From NCBI RefSeq assembly GCF_910591885.1, contig NC_063273.1, positions 9,672,001-9,736,000 on the forward strand: a stretch of 64,000 nt of DNA. Direction: 5' to 3'. The position numbers were made by a program, and so were the translations under genes. This document shows positions 24,843 through 35,392 of the stretch, piece after piece. Numbering within the stretch: the stretch's first letter is position 1; every line of letters starts with the position of its first letter. Origin of the DNA: Bombus terrestris (lineage: Eukaryota > Arthropoda > Insecta > Hymenoptera > Apidae). The notes beneath the pieces were generated by a model, which was not told the DNA's origin, did not search any database, and worked only from the letters and a program-made list of their open reading frames with translations.

Positions 24843-27655
24843 CTTTACACGCCGTGGCTTTTCGAAGATTAGAGAAGCAAAAACAAACAAAGTGAATCGT
24901 TAAGAGGTTCGTAAACCAAGAATGGCACGATAAATCCTCGAAATATTTGCTCATCAAGCTAATTTTCGTAAGGTAACACCGCGAGAAAATACCTCGTCGT
25001 TGCTTTTTTTCAGAGAAATTCCGAGCGCGTTCGAGTAATCTCAGGGGAGAAAAGATCGGGAACCTGGTCGAAACCACTCAACTTCCTCAAAACGAGTTTT
25101 TTTTCGCTTCATGGACCGTATGATTCATCGAGCCAGGTGGAAATGATCTTTGCTACTTGGCGAACCTTCGTTCGTTCGTTCCCGTGGCTTTCGTTTGGCC
25201 ATCGTGGACTTGAGAGCTGAAAATTCGTCCGGTTGCTCGAGAAAATCGATCTCGACATTCCACTTTCATTCTAGTTCCAGTCGTTAGATCCTCGATATTC
25301 ATTTCACGATCAGGTTATTTTTCTGGCCATTCTGAAGGATCCGATGAATATCGTTCTTAATGCTTTATGGGCAAAAGTTTCTCTCGTTATAAAACAAAAA
25401 ACTATGAACGAGGTTTCTTACTTTCGGCCTTTTAAATATAGCAGGACTTAAAAATTTCTGTACGTAAATATCTATATTGAATGTTGTCCTACATTTCTGA
25501 ACAAACAGATAATTTTCTTCAAAAAGACTGTCGTAAATACTACCAAAAGTAATACCTTCATTTACAATGTTTCGATTATTTATTTTCGAAATAAATTTGA
25601 AACAGAATAATGGAACAATTTATCTAAACCTAATAGGCAGAGGTTTACTTATACGTCTTTTTTTCTGGTAAATTAAGCCAACGCAAGCGTTAAGTTTGAA
25701 TACATCTTTCAAATGAGACCTAATTTTACTAAACGCTACTTCTGGTTAAGGAAATATTTCGGAAGAAAGAGCTCTCTCACTGTTTATTAAAGCTTTCTTC
25801 GTTCTTTTTTACAAATCTTGCTAACCCAATTACCTTTGTACCCACATTTCTGAAGCGCCCCGTAGATGTTCTTTGAAGTTTGCATAGTAATTCCAAGTGT
25901 CGACAGCGAGAATATCCTGGTATTTCAAAAACAACGAGAAAGCAAAGATGAGAAAGAGATCTATAAAGTTTATTCGCAGTTGCTTCATCTGCCTCCTCCG
26001 CTCCTTCTTTGTCATTCGATGCGCGACACAAATTTCGCATAAAGATGGCCGATAGTTGCGTGGAGTAGTTTCAAGGAATAAATAGCGCGCCACCATTCAA
26101 AGGCGCATTTATACTCGACAAGAGCAGCGTGGGATTTTAATGAGACACATTAAATAGGGATAACTACCTCGGATATCTTTGTTACAGGAAATTAATGTAA
26201 GGGTTGCGAGCGAAGCGACGGGATCAGCGCGGAAAATAATCGTTTGTTTATGCAGAAGCTACACGTATGCAAAACCTGGGCGTACCAGGATAAGAACTCA
26301 AAAACTGTTACCTTGTTCCCAGAGAATATTCACCACGGACAGGTTGGGCACTAGAAAACGTACAATTTTACCTGATTTATGCACTAGTGGTGATAAAATG
26401 TCCGGATATATCTTTTTCTCGTGGTTATTATTATATGCATGGTCATTGTTAGACATGATGTGGAAATAATTAAAAATTTCCATTTTTTAAAAGTTAATCT
26501 GTGTCAGTGTACCATCCAACAGAAATACGTATTACTAACTGAAATAATTGAGGTAGGGTTTCCAATAATTCGGAAGAATTCTTTTTACCTGATGTGTATA
26601 TTAGAAATTAAACAATCTAAGAATAAAAAATTTTCTAACAATTCTACACGTTCTACGAAACAATTCCACAGCGTTGTAATATTTACTTATGTGTACAATA
26701 TTTAATCCGCGTATAATCGCGTATGCATAAATATTTCTACTTAAATATCAGTCTTTAAAGATCGATTCATGATACACGTATAAAGATGACAATAAAGAAT
26801 AAAATCATCGCCGATCTTTATCTCAATCTGTAACTGTCGAATCAAGTTATACTTCGTCGAAAATAATCATTTTTTAAGCGACTATACTACGCGAATTATA
26901 TGTATTCCATCCGATCGATTCATCGAGGATTTCACAAAAAATTTATCGTAGGCTATCGAACAGAATGCACCGCGATTTAATAACGGAATTAATGAACTGC
27001 GGAATATAGAATTGCAACGAAATGGTTCTCATAAATTTATGAAAAATAATAAAAGTTTACCGTGATTCAGTCGATGATCATGGGAGTGGCAGCGATCTTA
27101 TTGAAAACAATGGCGATGCTGGGAACTTCTGAGTAGTCCACGGAACTGTTCTCGATATTCCACGAACCCTTCAACGATAAGTTGATAAAATGGGGAGGGA
27201 CGATTAAATAACCGATAAGAGTATGCTCTCATTGCGATAAGCCTCTCGACTTTAGAGGATCGAATAAAGTTAACTCGGTGTTAAAGCGATTCCTATTGAC
27301 TAACCACGAGGGCTTGCACTCGCTCGGTGCTGTTTTCTTCGACCTAATAGCAAAATCAAGGCAGCGAGTGGACTTTTCGATCGGTTGATTCCGGCGAAAG
27401 TCGAAGTTGAAGCGAACGCAGCTCGTGGAACTCGTCGTAAAATTTCTATAATTCAAAAAGCTTGAATTACGAGAACTAAAAATAGCTTAGCACTGAGTAA
27501 ATACGATAGAAGTTGGTACATATGGAAAATGGAGTTTTCAAAGATTTACATTCGGCTCTTTGGGAAAAGATTTTTAGTTTATTTCCATTGATGAAACATT
27601 CAACGTTCCAATTTTTTACTTAAAATCGCCACTCTTGGAATTTTCAACTCGATCA
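24843..27655. other. AT-rich non-coding stretch
   Basis: I see no gene or transposon. A CpG-rich patch lies at 25000-25330, with a small TTCG triplet array at 25170. Overlapping open frames on the minus strand at 25777-26096 have no recognisable domain. Confidence 0.55.
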
Positions 27656-27675
27656 TTTTTTTTTTTTTTTTTTTT
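27656..27675 (+). repeat. Homopolymer run of twenty T
   Basis: A T20 run is followed by AATTTTTCC. It could be a poly(A) tail scar of a retroposed sequence on the minus strand, but no recognisable retroposon body lies next to it. Slippage is the simpler explanation. Confidence 0.95.
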
Positions 27676-27904
27676 AATTTTTCCAACTGAAAGCTTCTAG
27701 GACCGAATGAAATTCGTTTATCCAGTAAATCATCGGAAAACAATGGAATATTTACAAAAGTGATACTTCGCCAATTTTTATTTTATGTTTCCTTACGTTT
27801 GTCTGCTTCGTTGCTTCTTCTAATTTTTGTTATGGCTCGTCCCTCTGATGCTTTTTAAAAGGATGATTCGACGTCTGCTTTAACCAGCCAGCTGCGTAAT
27901 ATTT

Positions 27905-27943
27905 GTGTCGCCTCTTGTACACAAATTAATTAACGGGCGACAC
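27905..27943. repeat. Inverted repeat with perfect 8-bp GC-rich arms
   Basis: GTGTCGCC (27905-27912) and its exact complement GGCGACAC (27936-27943) flank a 23-nt spacer. The spacer contains the palindrome TTAATTAA. Nearby CAGCCAGCTG and GCCAGCAG motifs lie on either side. The GC-rich arms within AT-rich DNA and the homeodomain-type TTAATTAA core suggest a protein-binding cluster, but this is inference. Confidence 0.6.
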
Positions 27944-28632
27944 TGAGAGCCAGCAGATGGAAAGTTCTTAGTGCCTTTAATCAACCGTAAGGAAGAGAAG
28001 CGAGGTCGCCCAATGGAAATTTAGGTTGCATTCAAGCATTCGAGACGCGCCTCGAATAGTCTTACGCGCGCATTTTCAATTGCGTAACTTTATGCGCCGT
28101 ATAATTGCGGCGTGGAAAGTTTCAACTCGAATGCAGCATGCTATCGAAGCGATTCTTAAATCGACGCGAATTCATAAAACTTCTTCCCTTACATAAAATT
28201 ACAAACGTTTCATTTCATTGAAAATTTACACCGCAGATAAGAAACATTTGCATATATTCTAGAAAACGTGGACAGTTCAACTATTATGTAATTAGATGAA
28301 TGCATTTATCTTCGAGACTAATAAATATATAAATAAATGAATGAAATTATCTTCTGCGATATGATTTCGTTAGTGCCAGATCTAACTTCTGGAAATGCAA
28401 ATTGTCTAAATATCGTATCAACGCTGGAAGATTTTCTAGATACAAATCAGTCATTGAATCGAAACGAAATTCTTAATAATACCCATGAAGGTTGCAGCAT
28501 AGGAAAAATAAAAAGGAAATAGGGAAAAAGTTGTGAATTCGTGTCCAAACCTCGCCGATCGCTTTTCCAACGCCACTGAAATCAACCTAACGATCGACGA
28601 ATGTGACTTGCAAGGAAGAATTAAGAGAGTAT

Positions 28633-28986
28633 ATGCGTTGGCAGCTGGGCCTGCTCGTAACATTAAGTATACAGAAGCATGCTTTTACGTTTCACCCCTA
28701 CGCACGATGGCGCAGAAAAAATTTATTAGTCCAACGTGCCCTGGCTCGAGCTACAGTTTTCTGCATGGCAAAAGAAGAAAAAGACAGGAAAATGAACGCT
28801 ATGTTTTTTAGCGACTGCACGATCAGTAAAAAGGAAAAATGTAAGGAAGGTGGGAGAAGCGTCTTCATTTCACTGAGAAGCTGGCCAAGGAAACCGAGTT
28901 GCAAATATTTTCGATTGAAAACACCGCAGGAACGGTGTTTATGTAAGTTGTCGATGAACGAGCTACGATTGAATGGATTGCATTGA
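28633..28986 (+). CDS. Unrecognised ATG-initiated ORF, 117 codons, candidate
   Basis: The frame runs from ATG to TGA and is the longest clearly ATG-initiated frame that I examined closely. The first dozen residues (MRWQLGLLVTLS) are moderately hydrophobic, resembling a weak signal peptide. The remainder is Lys/Arg-rich with several Cys. A second plus-strand frame (28533-28811, GTG start) is open across the same bases, which weakens the case. A consensus splice donor GTAAGT lies in the frame at about 28942, so the region could be an exon or 5' leader ending there. No known domain is visible. Confidence 0.15.
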   Translation: MRWQLGLLVTLSIQKHAFTFHPYARWRRKNLLVQRALARATVFCMAKEEKDRKMNAMFFSDCTISKKEKCKEGGRSVFISLRSWPRKPSCKYFRLKTPQERCLCKLSMNELRLNGLH

Positions 28987-29003
28987 AAGCTCTTTTAACC
29001 GAA

Positions 29004-29050
29004 TATATGTGTGTATATACATATATGTACATTATTGTACATACATGTGG
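29004..29050. repeat. TA/TG-rich repeat with hairpin TATGTACA-TTAT-TGTACATA
   Basis: Alternating purine-pyrimidine sequence (ATATATGTGTGTATATAC and similar) ends in an exact 8-bp inverted repeat with a 4-nt loop at 29024-29043. It is a simple-sequence region that can form an extruded hairpin. There is no evidence that it is transcribed. Confidence 0.75.
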
Positions 29051-32000
29051 AAATGTAATATATGATACGCGTCGTATAGAAGCGAACATTTTTGAGCAGC
29101 TGTCGAGGGATTTTATGGAATTCAACGACCGCGATACACGGTGAATCGTTTTCGGCTCATTCTCGCTGGAAATTCAACGTAGCGAAAAAAACGTCCCGGG
29201 AACGTTTATGATATTAAGTTTTGAACGCGACACTCGATAGGAAGCACGGGCGAAGGAGATTGGTAAGAGGACACGCTTCACTTTCTTGACGGGCTTTTCG
29301 TCGAGAGCTTCACAGAGTTTATGAAATACGTGAAATTGTTCGAAGTCGATGTCCTTCTAATTCACTTCGTAAAAAAATTATTGGAAAATCAGGGAACGCG
29401 TTTGCCCGTGAATTTTGTATAAAATTTTGCGTTGAAACTTTAGCCTCTCTCGTCGAACTATTAGAACGTATTAAGTTGACGCACGTAAAGCGTCATTTCC
29501 CGGAAATTTGAATTTTCCTTCCTCTTCCAGTAAATACAATTTGAATATCAGAGCTGAATCTTTATCGCAACAGCCGCTTCAATTTCTTCTTCTACAATAT
29601 AACTGACTATTGATGATAGAACTGTTTCTTATTTGCTATTATAATTTCTTATTTTTCACTTTGTGTAGTGAAAAATATTAAAGTCTAAATAGAGAGATTA
29701 AATATCAAAATGATCGCGATAAAATCATATCGGTTCCTAACACAAATCACCTAGAATTCTCGCAGAGAGAATTGGGATTGTCGAACACGGAATTAAGTCC
29801 CGCGAATTCGTCGCCAGCACGGCACTCAGACCCTCGGCCATATTGGTCCGGAAATATTTCGGGATTTACGGTTCCATATAAATCCCGAGGTCAATGGGGA
29901 AAGTTTCCCTATTATTTTTGTCGCCAACCGTCGCGATCGAGCCCCGGGCAACACGTTCCAACAGTGTAATCCACTGTTCCTCTATCTGCTACCATGCTCG
30001 AGATCGTCGATCTTTCTCACAGATCCGGATGAAACGAGCAGAATGCAATATAAAATGGTTTCGATGGCAACTGCTGTACAGACATGATCGTGTAGCAATT
30101 TTGAAGTTGGTCATAGTTTCCAATTTCCTCCAATATGTTCTATTTTCATGGAGTTTAATTTGATCGTTCATTCCAAAATCACGCGCGTGTCGAATTATTT
30201 GCCACATTATGTGCGGGTATTTCCATACGTAAAATTCTATATGTAAATATTAAACAGCAACCTGTACGTTTGTCTATAAGTGCATACATGTATGTATATT
30301 ATCTAAATAGCTATCTGTAAATTGTCCATATGTATCAAATCCCTTATTTGCTATTATACTGTTGAACTGTAGAGAAAGGCAGTTTCTTTCTTTTTTTGTT
30401 TTTTGAATAATCAATTTATACAAAATGACATAAGTCTTTACAACTTGTTACGTTCACTGTGTTTTGTCTAAAAACAGAAAATATATTAATATATAGAAAC
30501 TCTTCTAATATCCATATAAAGAGACAACCGAGTTCTTACTACTTTCGTCCGGTACCTCGAAACGATTAAGAGAACTTACCTCCTTTTGTAACACCTTCCA
30601 CAAATATAAATACCGCAAGTATAAATACATCTTGTCTGTCGACAGAGAGAAACAATTAAATCTCAAAGGAAGAATACTTGGAATCTATCCAACAGTCTCT
30701 AAATCTGCCCATCGGTCAACCGACGACAAGGCAGTAAATAGCGGAAAACTCTAACTCGTATAAACGGGGAAGTTCGGTGGAGAAGTAAAAATGGGTGGAT
30801 CTGTCGAAACGTCTCGGCCGGGACAGGAAGTTCGCCGGTGGACGTTTGAAAAATATTCCATCGAGGGGATGAAACCGCGTGGTGGTCGAGACTATTTGGT
30901 CGTGAAACGTCGGAAGCCGTGAGAGGATTATCAGAGTGTCTGTGAAGAAAAACGTTATCGGGGGCTTCTTGCTGGCTGGTTCTCGTCGCCGCGAGCGATT
31001 GCCCCGGAAAGTTTTCGCGAACGCCTCCAAAACTTCCCTTCGACTTCTCGTCCCGTCCACCCACTTTTTCTCCGAGACACGGAGTCCACATGAAAGTTGC
31101 ACGAGTCACGGGGGCGACCTCTTAATAAAATTTAAGTGGCTTCGGGGACCTAAAGTCTATCGAATTGTTTTTCCAGAGGAGACGTTGAACTTCTTCCTTA
31201 AGGAAGAAAAGGTCCGGTAAAGCTTCTTCCTGACGTTCCGATCGCGCGATACGTCGTTCGATACGTGTGATTATTTGTCGAGGAATTAGGTGGAGGAAGT
31301 GGAGCAGAAACTTTTAGAATCTCTGGATTGCGCGCGAGTTCTAATCGTAAAGAAATTGTACTTCTTACTTATAACTGAAGAAACGATTTCTTGTAAATAA
31401 TTATTGAGACTGATGATCTGATTCCTTGCGATAAATTGCCCAATCTTTATATTGTGTGAAGCAGAAATTGTTGAGTTACGTTTAACGAATTGTAAGAAGA
31501 TGCCTGAATTCGTCAAATTTATTTTGACCAAATTAAGGAAGCTATATTGACATTGAGCCTGACGAAAATTTGAAAAAATGCGGAATGAAAAGTCAAATAC
31601 TAAAAGAATTTCCAAATAAAAGTAAAAAACTTCAAAATTTTTCAGCGCTGTAACTGTTCAAATTTAAACTTGTGTGATAAAAGAACATCGCAACTACGCG
31701 CGTGTTCATATAAAAAATTCATATAAAAATTCGTGTATTTACGTATAATTATAACTTTTTCCACACCCAATTCTAAAACACGAATATTCGTGTGTAGCTA
31801 CAAAAATAACGAAACGATGAGTACAAAAGTTAATAAATTGTTAAGGTATAAAAAGGATTCGGAAATACAAATAGTTTACTTTATTTCACACACAACAGCT
31901 ATACATATATATTACACTCTGAAGACCTCGATAACTTTCTTGCACGCACTCTTGTTGTCAACCGACTCCGCCAGATTCTTCTAATGGCTTCCAACCGCCT

Positions 32001-32090
32001 TTTGTCTGAACTCAAACCTGGACGCCCTCTGACGCTTACACACACATTCACATGTACAGTGTAAATGTACCATCTACCTAACATAAATAT
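29051..32090. other. Non-coding stretch with a CpG-rich island at 30700-31200
   Basis: No gene is supported. The island at 30700-31200 is GC-rich and open on the minus strand in two overlapping frames (136 and 128 codons, first codon not ATG) and on the plus strand for 94 codons. The 136-codon product is Ser/Thr/Pro-rich without a recognisable domain. Remaining sequence is AT-rich, with short T runs and a palindromic CATACATGTATG near 30285. Confidence 0.5.
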
Positions 32091-32303
32091 TAGGTCATCC
32101 CATAAGTTCGTTCCGTTTTTCGAGCGATTATATATGTTAAGATTGTTTACATACCTTTCAGTTTCATGAAAAAATGTAATCCCCCTCTCGTTGTACAACT
32201 TCTTCCCATTTTTCAGGTGCATTTGTCCCTTATCGCCGTATGTTTATAAATCGACAGATGAAATGTATACACAAAAATCGGCACGAACTTATGGGATGAC
32301 CTA
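32091..32303 (-). mobile_element. Mariner-type miniature element (internally deleted), copy 1
   Basis: The ends are inverted repeats beginning TAGGTCATCCCATAAGTTCG, with about 28 positions paired after allowing a few mismatches. TA lies at both boundaries, as expected for Tc1/mariner insertion. On the minus strand the interior reads PEKWEEVVQREGDYIFS and stop (32164-32217). This resembles the conserved end of mariner transposases, which often finish with a Trp-Lys/Glu and a Gly-Asp-Tyr motif. Only this tail is kept, so the element is a deletion derivative of a full-length mariner and cannot mobilise itself. Copy 2 lies at 56879 in the opposite orientation. Confidence 0.85.
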
Positions 32304-35110
32304 ATGCGTACTTCCGTGTTCCTGTGTAAACCAGTATGTCTACGCGCTTCTATACACGTAAATTAAACCTCTTCTATGATTTACGAAATAGAAGAAGAGC
32401 AGAAACATAGAAACTTCCTTTAAATTTTAACTTGGTCTACTCGCGAATGAAATGGATCTCAATTTATCCAGGGCTCGCTGTAAAGTAAATCTTGGCGCCT
32501 ATTCTGTTCCAGGAAGAGAAGCCACGTTTCGTCGTAGCCCTCGGAGACAGAGAGACGTTATTAATGGATTATTTCGAGGAAATTGTGCGACAGCGATCGG
32601 TCGCTCGAGTAGTACGAGCGCGTGTAGAAAGGGGGATACGACTAATCCGTGGTACGAGCGGCGTCGTGATACATCGCTCGCGAAGTGTGTCGTAACACGA
32701 GGCATATTTCTGTGTAGGAACGGTGTATAACGCGCGAGCGCTCTCGCGGCATCCCTACGGGAATATTTAATCCGCTTTGGAACGCAAACAAGGATTTTAT
32801 CGTGGATACACGTTCAGACATCCTTCGGCTGTATTAACTGCAACACCGACGACGTGATTTGCGATGCACTGCGTGGAAAACGCGGTCGATTGAACGTGTT
32901 TCGTGCGGAATAATTTTCCAAAGAGATTTTCGAACGCGCTCGGACCGAATTTCGTTTGAAATCGTGCTATGTAAACGGGCGAGAAAGCACGTGACGGATG
33001 TGAAATAAAATTAAAGAGGATAAAATCGATTGGTGTTGCGTAAAATGAATTTACCGTAAAATGATCGAAGTATTAGCTGGATTAAAAGGACAGTGACAGA
33101 TTTGTAGTTTACGACATCTTCTAGTATTTCCATAAATGCACGTATGGTTCATATACTCGCTGATACTTTTAGAAAATTGAAATTTACGTAAACGTTACGC
33201 GCGTCAGTTGCAAAAACGTCGACTTCTTTCATGTTCGTGACTGAACTTGAATATTTGTTTGCTACTCGTTATACGTTCGAAAGCACAGAAGCCATTATTT
33301 AAACGGCAATATAGAATAACGTGGCTGACGTAAAAGAAATTGAATTTGCAAAAGAGAGAGGAAAATAAAGGATACGTGTGTGCATAGAAGAAATAGTATC
33401 AAAGTAGCGCAACCATCTTCGGCGAAGATAAAACCGTCTCCGGCGGGAATAAAATTTCCAAAAGTTTCATATATCTTCCCAAAACGTCAAAGACATCTGC
33501 GCTGTCGGTTAGACACTGTCTACTAAAAAATATGCCGGCGGAAGCTCCGACGTGAACGAAATATAACGGCGAATACGGTTTGACGTAAAATCACTGAGAG
33601 TTAGTATTAACATTTAATATAAATTCATAATGCCTATCCGTAATGTTTCTACCGACACAATGTAAAGTTTTTAATTTTTCATCAAAATGTTAAACGACAT
33701 CCATCGTCAAGCCCTACGTTTCATATCAAAACTCAACCATTCCACGGTATTACATTGAAATGCCATTGCATAATTAAAAATTTCCCTATGCGCGCGGATT
33801 TTTCTGAAAAATATTCCAGAGTAAGTAGAAAATGAAAAGATCCGACTTTGACTGGTTACCGGAAACGCGGCAGGTATTACACGCTCAATAGGAATCAGTT
33901 AGAGGTTGCGGATCTCTTCACGAACGAAACCACCGGATCGTGTCGAGGATACCATCTTGACCCCAAGATCCACAGGAGACTATTTGCTAGTCAGCAACAT
34001 TACTCGGTGCATCCCTCTTCGCGGTTTCCTCTTGAGCTCATGATACCACGCACATACATAACGACATACTCGTAGTCGAATCGATCGACCAGCTTTTTTT
34101 ATTATACGCAAAACATCATCGAAAAAGTGGATGCATACCTTTCGTGGGACACTTAAGCCTGCCGGATAAAATAACAAAAAGTGAATTTTATTTAAGAACA
34201 CGTTCGAACCTTATTCCAAGTATGCTTGAAGAGATAATTCGCTTTCGAATGAAATAGTCTCAACCAGAATCCGATGAATGCTAGAGCAGTTCTCCGAATG
34301 GTGGAACGCAGGAAAAATTCGATAAATTTATTGCACGTTCTGCTTGCGTCTACAGAAGAAGTTAGAAAGAACGTCTTCCAAGAGAACACTTTAGTCTGAA
34401 AGAGATCAATGGGTCATCAGAGGCTTGTGAACGAATCACGGTCTTCTTCTTTCGCTTGATCGATTCATTAGATCAGCTCGATCTTCCAAAAATTAAGCGC
34501 TCGAGAAGGCCATCGTTAAGGGAAGATCTTATCTTGACGAAGATTCCATTGTACAGAAATACGTAAAGGTCTAGACATTGCAAACTTAACCGCGGTTTCC
34601 GGCTGATCTAATTCCGGATAACATACATTCTCGGATTAACTCTTGTCCAAAAATACATCTCTTATCCCGGCGTTCTTGGCATTTAATTTCTCCCATGAAC
34701 GATCGAACGAAGAAAATGGATATAAATGTTTATCTTCCCGAAAATCAGATAATAATACATAAGATCTAGGGTATTATATTATAAATGTTTCATTTGTTAT
34801 AGATTTATAAATACACATAATAACGAATGTTAACAAAATAATAATGAACGTTTTTCTCCGATTAAACACGTTACCGCACGTTTCAATTCTCCGGCGAACT
34901 CCTCAATTATTACAACAAAAATCTTAATTGGTTAATCTTACACAAAATTTCGACTTTTGAGTAAAACGGAAGAACGTAGCTCGGGAAATCGGTTTCCTGA
35001 ATATATTTCTGGCATAGACTGTACAAGAGAGTATCGATCATCAAGGGCGACGTTTCGAGGTTACGCTCGGTACTCTTACGATCACGTTTCAAATCCACCG
35101 GCGTCCAGCC
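32304..35110. other. Non-coding stretch, CpG-rich at 32450-33000
   Basis: The CpG-rich part at 32450-33000 has short open frames in three overlapping registers and no recognisable domain. The rest is AT-rich. No further transposon ends were seen. Confidence 0.5.
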
Positions 35111-35392
35111 ATGGTATTCGTGCTAAGCATCGCTGGCATGCTGTTGCAGGATGAGACAATTCGAGGGATTCCGTTAGCGAGCAGAAAATTGCGCTTATGC
35201 CATACGCACGATCGAAACGGCGTTGTTTTCCCTCGTTCCGCGCCTCCGAACCAACGAAATTCTACGCGAAATTGGGGACACGAGTCGTCGATCCCGAGCT
35301 GGTTGACGAGTTTCGGGATATTTGACGTTGCGTTGTATTCACTTGCCAATTCGTATCAAGATTGTAATTCAGCTTCATCGAAATTTAGGTAA
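35111..35392 (+). CDS. Unrecognised ATG-initiated ORF, 93 codons, candidate secreted or exon fragment
   Basis: The start is GCCATGG, a strong eukaryotic initiation context. Residues 1-13 (MVFVLSIAGMLLQ) are hydrophobic, which could be a short signal peptide. The rest is polar and basic, with two Cys. An alternative reading is an internal exon: TTGCAG ends at about 35149, and AG/GTAATA occurs at the stop codon near 35389. The minus strand is open for 86 codons over the same region, so low stop density may explain everything. Confidence 0.2.
   Translation: MVFVLSIAGMLLQDETIRGIPLASRKLRLCHTHDRNGVVFPRSAPPNQRNSTRNWGHESSIPSWLTSFGIFDVALYSLANSYQDCNSASSKFR

Noticed and set aside
27656..27675. T20 run as the tail of a retroposed gene
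   Set aside because: No recognisable retroposon body or target duplication was seen beside it.
31899..32222. Minus-strand frame of 107 codons crossing the mariner miniature
   Set aside because: It reads the transposon in the wrong register and continues into unrelated flanking DNA.
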